The notes under the pieces: model-generated | Database searches by the model: none | What the model was told of the DNA's origin: nothing | What the model saw: only the letters and a program-made list of their open reading frames with translations | Translations under genes and position numbers: made by a program | Shown: positions 20,184 through 31,500 of the stretch, piece by piece | Layout: the number at the start of each line of letters is the position of its first letter | How positions within the stretch are numbered: position 1 is the stretch's first letter | Assembly (NCBI GenBank): GCA_008000375.1 | Contig: SMOI01000077.1 | Location: forward strand, 3,150 to 67,149 | DNA: 64,000 nucleotides | DNA from: Poteriospumella lacustris | Lineage: Eukaryota > Sar > Chrysophyceae > Chromulinales > Dinobryaceae | Direction: 5' to 3'

Positions 20184-20885
20184 GCAAGCTGGGAATTTCA
20201 CTGACTGCAGCTGATGGAAGCGACAAGACGAACACGTTTGAAAAATGTACCCCGCGAAATACTGGGCCTACAGAATCGTTGCTGCCGACGGATATCGTCT
20301 CTCACAATCAATAATGACGGAAATGGCTATTTCCCGAACAACTTTGATCGCAGAACTTCGTGGCCCTTGCAAATGACCCACGATCCACGATGACATGACA
20401 GTTGTTCCGTTGTTCCCGCGTCCAATCCACCGCTTCCCGTCCGCTGCTGCTGCAGCGCTGCAGCGGCAGCAGCTACAGTAGCTGCTTCGACACGATGATG
20501 ATGACTGCTCACAGCCTTGTGGCAGCAGTCAGCAGTGGTATGTATGACACAGCATGGAGCAGCAGAACAGGTGTAGACGCCATGCAGCATGGAGTATGAG
20601 GTGTAGCAGTGCACCTGATACAATTTCATACCGCCATTACTGACATGACGTGACGTAAACGGGTGTCAATCGACTCTGCGACAAAATAGCTTCTGTACGG
20701 AGAGGCGTTGCACTTTGGGTAGGGATGGGAGAGGAATTGGTCGATGGGCGACGGACGAGCCGCAGTGATGCGATGACATTGAACTGCCGTTGTCTGCCTG
20801 TGATAGCTAAAGACTTCCCTTGATGCGGAAAAATGATTCTTGAAGTAAGGTTACACGAAGCGAACTACGGCGACAGCTTTGCACC
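20184..20885. other. Intergenic region with a GCA/GCT-rich patch
   Basis: About 700 bases between two minus-strand genes. A CAG/GCT-rich patch (about 20440-20500) generates Ala- or Gln-rich frames in several readings, none with a family resemblance. A short motif tgacatgacgtgacgtaa occurs at about 20640. The promoter of the 16830-20183 gene and the 3' UTR of the bromodomain gene should both be here. Confidence 0.4.
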
Positions 20886-23800
20886 CTAAAGGTCTAAGCT
20901 CTTGAAGCTGTCGCTCCACGACGTGGCCAAATGGCCGCGCAGTTCTCGGAGAAACTTCACCGTGCGCTCTTTATCGGCGCCGGTCGATGTCTCTTTGGCC
21001 GCTTGCCCTTCCACCTTCGGGGCAGGTGATGATGAGGTGAAGTAGGCCGTTACGAGCTTTTCCTCGGGAAATTCGGGGACGGTTTTGTCCAAAATGGAGC
21101 ACAGCATCCAGGGGACCCATTCGCGCAGCAGCACGGCCACCAAACCGGAATTCTCCTCATCACCGTCCAGACCGTACAGGTGCAAGTCATTGCTGATGCT
21201 GATGACACACAACTGCGCCACCAACAACACGCGCTGGTTCTTGTGCAGCAACGTGGCTTTCTCGCTGCGCGATTTGACCACTACGTCGATCACTTCGCGC
21301 GCGAGGAGAGGCAGCAGCAACTGCTGGAAGATATTGTGCTTGAGGATCAGCGCGGCACATCGCGTGGTCGGATTGGTCACTAAACTGGGCAGCGACAGCA
21401 GCGGTTCGTTGTCGGGGCTATCGGACGACCGGAAGCCATCTCGTTGGCCCTGCATGATCTGGCTGGTCAGAGACGCCAGTCCCTGCAGGTATTCCACCGC
21501 GCGACGAGAGCTGACCAGCGCTTCTGATGGTTGAGGCGGGGAGGGAGTACCCGCCCCAACCATGGCCGTGGAGCTGGCTCTGCCTCCTGAGGAACCAACC
21601 GACTGCAAGTTGCTGCCGATCGATTGAATCGGCCGGAGTCCATTCTTCTCGTCGGATGCTGCAGGTGAGCTCAGGGCCGGTGGACGAGGTGGCAGATCCG
21701 AAGCCTTCGGGGCAACCACAGGCGCTGTCGCAGGCGCTGTCGCAGGCGCGGCCGCGGCCGCGGCCGCGGGTTTCTCGTTCGAGCCGCCGTTGTCTTCTTC
21801 ATCGCTCGAATCAGCTCTGACTTTCTTGCGAATTCGAGCCGCTGGTGCTGATGGATTTACGGGAAGAGTGGGGACGGGCTTGTGCACCATGGTGGGGCGG
21901 AACTCTTCGTCCTCCGACTCGTCCGCGCGATTGTTCCCTGTCTCCTCGTCGGATGACTCGAAGGCTTCCGTCTGGAAGATACTCGTCGACGCGGATTTGC
22001 GGATTTCCTTCTTCTGAATCGATGCCTGGTCACTCTTCTGTGGCGGGGCATCGGTTGCAGGCTGCAGAAGAGGTGGTGCGATGTCAACAGTGCTGACAGT
22101 GGCCGGGACGGGAGGAGCCTCAGTGGCGGCGGGCGCGGGCTCGTCGTTGTCGGAATCGAACGCCTCTGTGGCGAACGGATTGAACGGTTTCGAAGGCACG
22201 GCCATCTCCTGTGCCACGTGTTCGGTCTCTTTCGAAGGCGCGACCTCTGCCACAGGCGAAGGCACTGCCATCTCCTGTGCCATGTTTTCGGCCTCTTTCG
22301 CAGGGGCGACCTCTGCCACAGGCGCCTCAGCTGCTGGTGCCGTCGGCTCCTCAACAGCGACTTCCTTACTGTCTGCCTCTGGAAGAGGTGCAATGGCGGC
22401 TTCAGCCGGCGTGGCTTCAGCCACGAATTCCTCTTTCACTTCGTCTTCAGCGTCGAGCATCATCACCGCGGACTTCGAGGCTGCCGCTGCCTCAACAGCT
22501 GCGGTCTCGACAGGCTTCACGGCATCGCTAACTGCCTCCTCGTCGACGTCCATCGCCGTCGAAGTGTCACCCGGTTCCTCCTTCACTTCGTCCGCTTCCT
22601 CCCCGTCCTCGCCACCGGCCGCAACCACAACGGCGGGAGCAGTGACCGGATGCGACAGAGGCTCAGGCAGCGGCGCAACTGGAGCCACCGCAGAGGGCGC
22701 CGACGCGGTGGGTTGTTCGTCGTCGGAGAGCACCTCCCCGTCTTCGGAAATTTGTCGACGAATCTTCGGTGGACTGGGCATTCCGCCTGGTACCGCCGGC
22801 TTCGCATCGCCAGGAGCAGCGGGAATACCCACCGAAGACAACCGCGGGCCCAGGGCATCTATTGCAGCGCCATTTCCGGCACTCACCGCAGGTGATGCAG
22901 TGCCCGATGGCTTCGGGAAATGCTGCTTCGCATCGGCCGGTGACGCAATGCGCCCACCGATGACGCCTTCGAAGACCGCGAAGGCACATCGAATGAAGTA
23001 GTACGTGCCCAGGGCGTACACCGACTGCTCATTCGTGTTCCCCGCATCATTCGCATTGAACCGCTCGGTGATCAAGCGATTACGGATGATCTTCTTCAGG
23101 TCCACGAGGAGGTCCTCCGCCGACAGGTACAAGCTGCGGTCGTTCTTCACCAGCATCGCGGCGAAGTCCATCAGCTCGGTTTTGTTGATTTCCTTCGCCT
23201 GTGGCATCGGCCGAGTGAACAGCTTCTTGACGTCGTGGACGCGTAGGAAGGCCACCAAGTCCGGAATCAGCTTCGACAGATATCCTTTGCTGAGTTTCGG
23301 CGCGGTAATGGTCTTTTCTCTCGTCAACAGCTTCTCGGCGAACTTGTCCCAGTCCTCGGCTGTCACCGCCACGCCGTACGCCAAGGCGTTCTTCTGAGCG
23401 TCTTCGCCCACCGCGGCGAGGTCCATCAACTGATTAACTTCCGACAGGTAGATGTCCTCTTCGCGCTTCGGTTTCTTTGTGGGCGGGCTGGAGGCGATGA
23501 CGGAGGCCGCACCACCCGCATGCTCATCGTTGGACCGACCATTTCCCACCGCTATCGCTGGCGCATGTTCGTTGTCACTCTCATCGTCCGATGACAGCGC
23601 GCGCTTCTTCTTACGAATGACGTTCGGCGATGGACCGTCTCCGTTGGCCTCCAGCGATGAACGCTTCGTTGCCTGGCTCAAGAAGGGATACATGTGCAGC
23701 ATGAAGCCGTAGAAGACGTACCAGCGCACGATGAACTCCACCACCTGCTTCGACACGGGGCTCTCGAGGCCGTTGTAGTCCAGGCAGTTCTTCGCAATGT

Positions 23801-26800
23801 ACACGACGTCCCCGTGGAAATCGTCGATGTTTCGGTACGCGTTGTGCTTGATCTTCTCGCGTAGCAACGAGATCGCCATCGGATACTTGATCAGCTTGCT
23901 GTACTCGGGGGCAATCGCATCGGTGGGCACCTCGCGGAAGAACTTCGTGGGGCCATCGCATTTCACGAGGAAGTCGACGGCGACGGTCAGCACTTCGTTG
24001 AGCTTCGTGATGGTCATCCCGAACATCGCATCTTCCGGACGCAACGTCTTCAGCTTCGTGACGAAGCTCGTGGCCGCGGGGATGTACGTCTTGATCAACA
24101 AGGCCTCGTCGGCACTGTCGATCGGTACCAAGGCGGCATAGCCGTACAGGGGCTGCAGAATCTCGTCGACAAAGATCTTGTGCAACGAGCGCAGCTCCAG
24201 CACCGTGAACTGACGAGCGTGCGCCGCACGTTGGGCAAACGCCAAGATTTGTGCCGTTTGAACGTACGTCTCGCGATCCAGCCGGCTCTTCAGCTGCTGC
24301 AAGATCGGGAGGTCCAAGGACAACAAGTCCGACACATCTGGACGAGGCGGAAACTTCTTGGCGGCGTCCACCGCGGAAGTTGCCGCAGGCGTCGCCGCAG
24401 GTGTCACCGCTGCTGAAACTTTGGCGGAGGCTACAGGAGCTGCTTCAACGGTCGTCGCCTTGAGCTTGGTTTGCATCAACTGTGCCTTGGTGGCGTCGTA
24501 TCCACGTTTCACATGGTCCGCGTACGCCAGCACGCCCTGGTTGCCCTTATTAAACGCGTTGCAGTTGTCGAACATCAAAATGACGTCCGCGTGGAAGTCC
24601 TCGAACGTACGATACGCGCCGCTCTTCGCCTTGTCTTCCATCATCTTCACGTACATCTGCTTCTTCACCACGCGAGAATAACCCGGCAAAGACACTTTGT
24701 TCTCGAAGATGCGCTCGGTATCCACCTCTCGCAGGGTGGCGATGGCCTCCAAAATACACGTTTTGATCATCTTCGCGTCCGGACCGCCACTGGACACCAC
24801 CGGTTCAACCACCACCGCAACTGCAGCCTTGGGGACGGGAGGCGCTTTCTTGTACTCCGGTTTGGATGCCGCCACGTGCTGTTCGAACTCCTTCAAAAGG
24901 TTCTGGCCGTAGATCGCCATCGTCGACCCTTTGCCGTTGTACTGCACACAATTCGCAAACATCAACCGCACGTCGTCCACGAACTGCGCAAAGGTGGCGT
25001 ATTGCTTCGCCTTGGCCTTCGCGCGCATATCGCTGAGGCAAATGGGGCGTTTGATTTCCTTCGAGTAATTCGGGGCGAACTGTTCGGAAACGGGCTCCAA
25101 GAAGACGCGATCAACGTCCTTGTCGTGTACGATAAGCCATGCATCTTTGATACGCGAGAGAATGCTTTGTTCGGTCTCTTCTAACACTGGTGCAGCGGTC
25201 GCTGCCGCGGCCGTTGAAACAGCTGCCGCAGACGCTGGTGTGATGTTGCTGGTCACAGTACGTGGCGTAGAGCTGCTCAGACCCTTCGGCACGGTCTTCG
25301 CCAGGCTCAAATAGAGGTTGAATAAGTCTCGCGCGGTCTTCGTGTACTCAGATTCAGGGCCATTGTACTTCTTGCAGTTGTCCAAGATCAATTTGATGTC
25401 CGCCGAGAAGTCTTCCACCCGACGATATTCGCCCCGGAGAATCTTCTCCTTCACCAGCGTCAAATACATCGGACGACGAATCATGTTCGAGTAATTGGGC
25501 GCCATCTTGTTCGTCACTTTCTCGTAGAAGATAGCGCCAGTGTCAAAGGCGACCAACTGCGTCCAGATCTCGAGAAGAACATCTTGCAGGGCATCGCCTT
25601 TCGCGTCATTCGATGTTTGTCGTGATATCGATGCAGTGGGCGTTTCGGCGATGGTACCGTTCTTTATGGCGGCCACACGCTCTTGCACCACCGGGTCGTT
25701 TTCGAAGTACTCGTAGTACTTTTCTTTGAATTCTTCCGCGAGGATGGCCAAATCGTCGTCCTCTCCGTTGAACTGGATGCAGTTGTCCACGATGAGGTCG
25801 ACGTCCCCGTTGAAGCTCTCCACCGTCTTGTACTCACCGCGCGCGATCTTCTTCTTCATCAACGTCAAATACATCGGCTTGGCGATTTCTTTCGAGTATC
25901 CCTTGGCGATATCATCGGTCACCTCGTTCAGAAAGATCGACGATTCGTCCAAATCGACCAGTTTCCGCCACAGCAACGACAGAAATGCGCTGAACCCGCC
26001 GCCAGCTTGTGCCCGAGCAGCATCACCTTTCGGAATTTGCAGCGGTGCCAATGCCTTTGAGGCAGAACCAGGTGTCTTCGAGGCAATTGCTCTTGGAGCA
26101 GGTGGGGCCTCTTCCTTTTCAACGAACTTGCGGTATTTCTCTCGCAACTGCACAGCGACTTTGCCCAACTCCGACTCTTCGCCGTTGTACAAAATGCAAT
26201 TGCTGAAAATCAGATTGATATCCTTGTGGAAGGCATTCAGGTCGGGATATTCACGCTTGCCGAGCTTAGCCTTGATCAGATTCAAGTACATCGGTGAACG
26301 GACGACCTGCGAATAGTTCGGGGCGATCTCGTCCGTCACGCGGTTGAGGAAAAAATGACGCGAATCGCTACGGTCCACGAAATTCCACAATTTGAGCATT
26401 TTCTTTTCCAACGGAGTCGTGGGCTGAAAGACTTCTTCGTCACTGGATCCACCGTCACCGTTTTGCGCGTACCGGGGCCCCGTTCCCTCGTCATCGTCCT
26501 CGTCACTGTCATCGTTGACGATGCGACGTTTCTTCACACTTCGCACAGGTCGACTACGAGCAGGACCAACGTAGGAATCATCGTCTTCATCGTCGTCGCT
26601 GTCTTTGGCTTTGGCTGCGGGAGGTTTCTTGAGCATTGACCGACCTTGCGCGATCACTTCGGCATCACCGTCGTCTTCGTCGCTGCCGTCGTCGGAGGCG
26701 TCGTCCGAGTCGTAGCGATCGACCTTTCTTGGTTTCGGGGCTTCTCTGGCTTTTCGCTTTGCTGCTTCTTGTGTGCGGTTCACAACTTTGGCCGGCAACA

Positions 26801-28040
26801 CGTCCACTCGGGCAGGTTTCTCTGCAGCTGGACCAGCGGCACCCAGCTTGGGGCGAAGCGGTGCGGCCGCTTTGCCCCCAGGAGCCGATCTGAGGATGTA
26901 GTCCCATTTGGCCCGAAGATCCACCGCATAATTGGAGAACTGATTGCCCTTGTTATAGATCATGCAGTTCTGCAACATCAAGGTGACGTCGCGACACATG
27001 TCTTCCTTCGTCTGGTACGATCCGTTGTTGATCTTGTTCAAAATCGTCCGCAAATCCATCGGACTCTTAATGATCGAAAAGTAGTTTGGAGCGATAGCCT
27101 CCGTTACGGGCTCTGCAAAAATGTTGGACGTGTCTTTGTTCTTCAATTGCCGCCACAGGGCTATCAATTGATCTTTGATTCCTTCCGTCAGACCATATTT
27201 CCGATTGTAGTCCTCTACCTTGACGCGGTAGTCTCTTTCTTCTGTACTCGCTTGCTGGCGAATCATTTTCTCCAATTGTTTGCGTACAATAGCCAAAGAC
27301 GATGGGGTGATCGCTTTCTTTCGCACGCACGTGTTCACCTCCGATGCCAAGTCGAACAAGTCGCGATAGCGCGGCAAGTCCACTTGGTTGCTCTTGATTT
27401 TCGTGACGATGTTCAGGAAGGCTACGGCCCATCGCAGACTTTTGGACTGAACATACTGCAATGAACACACGGTGGACAGCGATCGAAAGATCGTCTCCGA
27501 ACTGCCGACGATGTCTGCCAATTGCTTGGAGCCTTCCATGCGATCCTGCGCCGATTCTCCCTTCAACACCATTTGAATGGGCTCTTTGATGAGACTCTTG
27601 AAGTATTGTGTATTTGTTTCTGCTGCTTGACGCTGAATGCCAATTGAAGCCATTTGCATCACCGCCATGTCTTTCGCGATGACTGACAAAACACTGTCAG
27701 GCAGTCGTTGAAGCTTCTTCAATGGAATTTCTCCCACAAAGCGAATGGTTCTGTGGATCAAATACGGCGCAACAGTCTTGAGAACATCGAGAAGTTGATC
27801 ATCCGACATGATCCAGAGCTCGTCTTTGATTCCATTCTCAAGTGTCGAGAAGAAGTCCTTCAGTTCGTCGTCATCTGACTCGCCCAAAGCGTGCAATATC
27901 TCGATCGCTGCCGGAGTACCTCCGCCGAGAGGTTCAGATTTGAAGTCCTCATAGTATTCGGGAGGTTGAGCATCAATGAAAATCCGCCGAAATGTGGTGG
28001 AGAAGAGATCTGATCCAAAAGCTCCGAATCTGTCCAACAT
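20886..28040 (-). CDS. NELF-B/COBRA1-like protein with an inserted array of seven to eight bromodomains
   Basis: One uninterrupted 7.15-kb frame, about 2384 residues from ATG 28040. Residues ~1-280 are helical and resemble NELF-B (COBRA1): a P..vL..i..D segment, then an (I/V)xRQ...N...F.. segment, then VG......S.., then a Cys-containing helix. Seven bromodomains follow, each with the ZA-loop F..PV...APnYs..i..PM and a BC-loop Asn in an NCxxYN/NCxxFN context. These Asn are residues 363, 619, 758, 893, 1035, 1164 and 1423. An eighth, degenerate copy lies at ~1593-1683 (Asn1662, no NCxxYN). Acidic and Ala/Pro-rich disorder fills ~1700-2175. Residues ~2180-2384 (from EYLQGLASLTSQ) resemble the next part of NELF-B, ending near its (P)EEK...F(L)xExR region; the last part of NELF-B is absent. 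Bromodomains read acetyl-lysine on histones and NELF-B is a subunit of the Pol II pausing complex. A pausing factor anchored to acetylated chromatin is my inference. A short upstream exon may exist. Confidence 0.85.
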   Translation of the reverse strand: MLDRFGAFGSDLFSTTFRRIFIDAQPPEYYEDFKSEPLGGGTPAAIEILHALGESDDDELKDFFSTLENGIKDELWIMSDDQLLDVLKTVAPYLIHRTIRFVGEIPLKKLQRLPDSVLSVIAKDMAVMQMASIGIQRQAAETNTQYFKSLIKEPIQMVLKGESAQDRMEGSKQLADIVGSSETIFRSLSTVCSLQYVQSKSLRWAVAFLNIVTKIKSNQVDLPRYRDLFDLASEVNTCVRKKAITPSSLAIVRKQLEKMIRQQASTEERDYRVKVEDYNRKYGLTEGIKDQLIALWRQLKNKDTSNIFAEPVTEAIAPNYFSIIKSPMDLRTILNKINNGSYQTKEDMCRDVTLMLQNCMIYNKGNQFSNYAVDLRAKWDYILRSAPGGKAAAPLRPKLGAAGPAAEKPARVDVLPAKVVNRTQEAAKRKAREAPKPRKVDRYDSDDASDDGSDEDDGDAEVIAQGRSMLKKPPAAKAKDSDDDEDDDSYVGPARSRPVRSVKKRRIVNDDSDEDDDEGTGPRYAQNGDGGSSDEEVFQPTTPLEKKMLKLWNFVDRSDSRHFFLNRVTDEIAPNYSQVVRSPMYLNLIKAKLGKREYPDLNAFHKDINLIFSNCILYNGEESELGKVAVQLREKYRKFVEKEEAPPAPRAIASKTPGSASKALAPLQIPKGDAARAQAGGGFSAFLSLLWRKLVDLDESSIFLNEVTDDIAKGYSKEIAKPMYLTLMKKKIARGEYKTVESFNGDVDLIVDNCIQFNGEDDDLAILAEEFKEKYYEYFENDPVVQERVAAIKNGTIAETPTASISRQTSNDAKGDALQDVLLEIWTQLVAFDTGAIFYEKVTNKMAPNYSNMIRRPMYLTLVKEKILRGEYRRVEDFSADIKLILDNCKKYNGPESEYTKTARDLFNLYLSLAKTVPKGLSSSTPRTVTSNITPASAAAVSTAAAATAAPVLEETEQSILSRIKDAWLIVHDKDVDRVFLEPVSEQFAPNYSKEIKRPICLSDMRAKAKAKQYATFAQFVDDVRLMFANCVQYNGKGSTMAIYGQNLLKEFEQHVAASKPEYKKAPPVPKAAVAVVVEPVVSSGGPDAKMIKTCILEAIATLREVDTERIFENKVSLPGYSRVVKKQMYVKMMEDKAKSGAYRTFEDFHADVILMFDNCNAFNKGNQGVLAYADHVKRGYDATKAQLMQTKLKATTVEAAPVASAKVSAAVTPAATPAATSAVDAAKKFPPRPDVSDLLSLDLPILQQLKSRLDRETYVQTAQILAFAQRAAHARQFTVLELRSLHKIFVDEILQPLYGYAALVPIDSADEALLIKTYIPAATSFVTKLKTLRPEDAMFGMTITKLNEVLTVAVDFLVKCDGPTKFFREVPTDAIAPEYSKLIKYPMAISLLREKIKHNAYRNIDDFHGDVVYIAKNCLDYNGLESPVSKQVVEFIVRWYVFYGFMLHMYPFLSQATKRSSLEANGDGPSPNVIRKKKRALSSDDESDNEHAPAIAVGNGRSNDEHAGGAASVIASSPPTKKPKREEDIYLSEVNQLMDLAAVGEDAQKNALAYGVAVTAEDWDKFAEKLLTREKTITAPKLSKGYLSKLIPDLVAFLRVHDVKKLFTRPMPQAKEINKTELMDFAAMLVKNDRSLYLSAEDLLVDLKKIIRNRLITERFNANDAGNTNEQSVYALGTYYFIRCAFAVFEGVIGGRIASPADAKQHFPKPSGTASPAVSAGNGAAIDALGPRLSSVGIPAAPGDAKPAVPGGMPSPPKIRRQISEDGEVLSDDEQPTASAPSAVAPVAPLPEPLSHPVTAPAVVVAAGGEDGEEADEVKEEPGDTSTAMDVDEEAVSDAVKPVETAAVEAAAASKSAVMMLDAEDEVKEEFVAEATPAEAAIAPLPEADSKEVAVEEPTAPAAEAPVAEVAPAKEAENMAQEMAVPSPVAEVAPSKETEHVAQEMAVPSKPFNPFATEAFDSDNDEPAPAATEAPPVPATVSTVDIAPPLLQPATDAPPQKSDQASIQKKEIRKSASTSIFQTEAFESSDEETGNNRADESEDEEFRPTMVHKPVPTLPVNPSAPAARIRKKVRADSSDEEDNGGSNEKPAAAAAAAPATAPATAPVVAPKASDLPPRPPALSSPAASDEKNGLRPIQSIGSNLQSVGSSGGRASSTAMVGAGTPSPPQPSEALVSSRRAVEYLQGLASLTSQIMQGQRDGFRSSDSPDNEPLLSLPSLVTNPTTRCAALILKHNIFQQLLLPLLAREVIDVVVKSRSEKATLLHKNQRVLLVAQLCVISISNDLHLYGLDGDEENSGLVAVLLREWVPWMLCSILDKTVPEFPEEKLVTAYFTSSSPAPKVEGQAAKETSTGADKERTVKFLRELRGHLATSWSDSFKSLDL

Positions 28041-28585
28041 GATGGTGTGAATGCTGCGCAAGTTGAATCAAATAGCAGATGAGAAGAATGGATTCGATTG
28101 ACAATACTCTTGATATTGTCTGATAAGTATAGAATATACAAGACTGAATTGTGAGAGGATCCGGAGGAGACCAACGGGAAAGACTGAACTTGGGAGAATC
28201 GTCCACAATCAAAAGAAAGTGTGACGCCCAAGAAACAGCGATCGTCGCTGCCGATGCTTTTTCGTGTTGTCGTGACCTTGATTTTGGTCTAAAATAGGAT
28301 ATTCTGGGGTCTGTGAGGTGCTTTTGGACATTTGGGTAGAAGCGTTTCAAGTTGCACTTGTTAGGAAGACCACAAACGAACGCGGTTCTTTTTCAAGTGT
28401 CGCTCGTCTCTCTTCAAGCAGAACATAGAACAGGACTTGCATGCCAGTCCTCCACAGCAGAAAATATATTGGAGTGGAGCGGAAAAATATCCCTTGGTGA
28501 GTGTTGTTTTATCCGTTGTTTCAACATCAACCATCGGTGAGGCCATCAATTTCGTCGACTTGACGGTGGCGGAAAGGCAGAGGCG
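28041..28585. promoter_or_regulatory. Divergent promoter region, bromodomain fusion / SPX-EXS gene
   Basis: 545 bases between two divergent start codons. A candidate splice acceptor for the minus-strand gene (ttgattcaacttgcgcag read on the minus strand) lies about 20 bases before its ATG, so a small upstream coding or UTR exon of that gene could be here. I could not identify it with confidence. No TATA box is evident. Confidence 0.4.
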
Positions 28586-31500
28586 ATGGCAGTTTCGCTG
28601 CTGAACTTAAAGTCAAACGGCGAGTTCTTGGATTTGTATCACCCATATATAAAAACAGAATGGAGACGACATTACTTTTTCTACGACCATTTGAAGGCTG
28701 AGTACAAGGCCCTAAAGGAGCAAAAGTCGCCGAACTTGCAAAAGTTCGAAGAAGACTTTTTGGGCGAAATTAAGCGAGTCGATTGGTTTTTGAAGATAAC
28801 CCTGGATGACATCGCCCAAGATTTGCGCATGATCAGTGAAGCCAAAGAACCGCTTCAGAAGCAGAAATCCAGCATTCAAAAACAGCAGACCGAGCACACC
28901 ATCGAAGTGGTCATTCGCGGTATTTTCGACAAGTGCAAAGCCTGCGAACAATTTTACCAACTCAACCACTTCGTGATCTGCAAGATTGCGAAGAAGTTCG
29001 AGAAGTTGATTGAAAGTACTCACAAGTCAAGGAAGAAGAAGGAGGCGGATTTCGGCGACGATGAGCAAAAGATGGACTTCGTGCCGTGGACCGAATACCG
29101 CAGTAATGAATTCTTCCAGAAGGATTTCGCGCGGCGCAGTGTCCGCATCGTCAAATTGAAGCAAGATTGTATCTTTTTGTATTCGGACTTTTTCCGACAA
29201 AAGTATCCGTCGTTGGCATTCGGCGAATTGGAATTTATGAAGAACAAAGATCGCGAGCACAAGCGCACGCGCACTATCTTTGGCATCAAACTGGGTTTGA
29301 TTATTGCACTGGTAAGTCTACATATATAGCTTCCGTTGAATCGCAGCTTTTGAATTCATTTGAGACTTTGCGTCTTCGTGTTATGTGCAGATTTGCTGGG
29401 TCGTTTTCGATTCGCTGCTGACGTCGAGTCGTTTCGACTTCTGGGTGCAGCCAGGGCTGTACGTCTACACTACTGTTGGCAACCTTCTACTCTTCCGACT
29501 CCTTTGGTCCTTGAACATCTTCGTCTGGGCGCGCTATGATATCAATTACATTCCTTTGTTGTCTTTGGAAAACCTGAAACCGAACCTGTTGGCGGTGTCG
29601 AACAGTACCGCTACGCAGTTCGTGTTGTACAGCTTGAACTTGGTCATTTTCTTTGAAGCGAACAGTGTATCGACACCCATTCTGTCGCGTACGCCATTGC
29701 GTTATATCTGCCCATTCTTGTTGCTGGTGTGGAGCGTCTGCTTTGAAGGTTACGAATACGTCTTTCGTTTCAACGGTCTCGTCACCAAATATTCGCGTGG
29801 GTTGTTCTCCCGAGCCGTTTTCATTCGATGTTTCATGGCTCCTTTCACCGCCGTTCGTTTTCGTGACGTCTTCGCGGCGGATGTGCTGACTTCCTTCACC
29901 AAGGTGATATCGGATACGCTGTATGCCTCTTGTTGGATCCTGTCGGGCCAGTTTCTGGTGCCGCCTGATGAGAACTACAACAAATACGGCCACACCGTCT
30001 TTGGATCGAATGCCCTCGTTTGCTCAAGTTCGCGTATGGTCATTGCTGTGGCCGTAGCGGTGTGCATTCCTCTCTGGATTCGCTTCTTGCAGTGCTTGCG
30101 TCAGATGCGTGATAGCAAATGGCAGATCTGGCCGTTCATGTTCAACGCGCTGAAGTACGCCCTGTCCATCGCCGTCGTTATCTACGGTACGAAGACGTCA
30201 GTGCATGCGATTGACCCCACGTACATGAACTTGGTGATCATCACGACGATCTACAAATGGTGGTGGGACGTGGTCATGGACTGGGGCCTGTTCGAGGTGA
30301 TGCCGACCATCATCGACTTCAAATCCTGCGTCAAGCGTGTGAGTGTGGAGCGACGTCGTCGTCGCTCGACGTTCAACAATATGGCAACTGCGACCTCCGC
30401 CGCGCATGCAGCCGGAGTGGCTCCTCGCCGTGCAGCTGTTACAGTGACTAGCAGTCGGCGTCGAGGGGGCCATCGAGAAGAGCCCCACTTGTTCCTGCGT
30501 CCACTGCTGATGTATCCATCGCATTACGTGTATTACGCGGCCATCGTGCTCGATTTGATTCTACGCTTCATGTGGGTGGCGTCACTTGTGCCGAAGGAGT
30601 TGTTTGGCTCCTTTGTGGGTCCGCAGTTGAGTTTCTTCTTGGGCTCGATGGAGATTGTGCGCCGTGCGATGTGGGGCTTCTTTCGTTTGGAGTACGAGCA
30701 TCTGAAGAATGTGCAGAAAGGAGCCGCAGGTTTCTTGAAGTACCGACGAACGAGTTACGACTTTTCGCGGCGACAAGAGTTGGAAAGTGTGAAAGGGGCT
30801 GGCGCGTCCTCTGCTGCTGGTCCTGGCGGCGCTGACAATAGTGAGTCTGGAGAAACGGCCTCCAGTCCATTGTTTGACGCGCGATATCGTCGCGGATACA
30901 GTGTCGTTGAGTTGTCAACTCTGCTGCATGCGTCGCACCGAGAAGATGAGCAAACGAGTATGCTTACGAAGTCAGAGGCCAGCGGAAAACGCCCGGGTGG
31001 CGCCAACGGAGCTTCCTCGAGTGCGCCAAGTCTACCTTATTCGATGGACCCGGACTACCCCGCGTACGAAGAGCTGCCCTCCTGTCCGTTGGGATACGAT
31101 CTAGAAGATGGCGCGGACAACGAAATTGCGCCGTTGGTCGACGATGACGGTGACGCGTTGGTGCCGGAGCAACGCGACGACGAAGAAGGCGCCACTGACA
31201 ATGACGACAACCATCCGCCTCTCTTTCTCCACAATCCCAACGGTGATCATGATGACGAGGATCACAACGACGACGACGATTCAAGCAGCGACACGGAACG
31301 TGGACGACGAACGAGATCATCGCCCTCGCGTCGCAGCAAACCGGGGAAGAGTAAGAAAGCGTCTGGAACCAGTGGAGCGGCGCAGCAGTCTCCACTCGCC
31401 ACCGACTTCACCACCCAAACGATGGTCGCCATTCAGGCTATGATGGATCGGTCGCACGGCAGCGCCAGTCGAAGCTCGCTGTTGCACGACGACGACGACG

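Noticed and set aside
16830-28040. The two large minus-strand genes as one transcript
   Set aside because: The bromodomain gene ends in a clear stop, 702 bases separate the frames, and the downstream frame has its own ATGs. No splice signals were seen that would bypass the stop.
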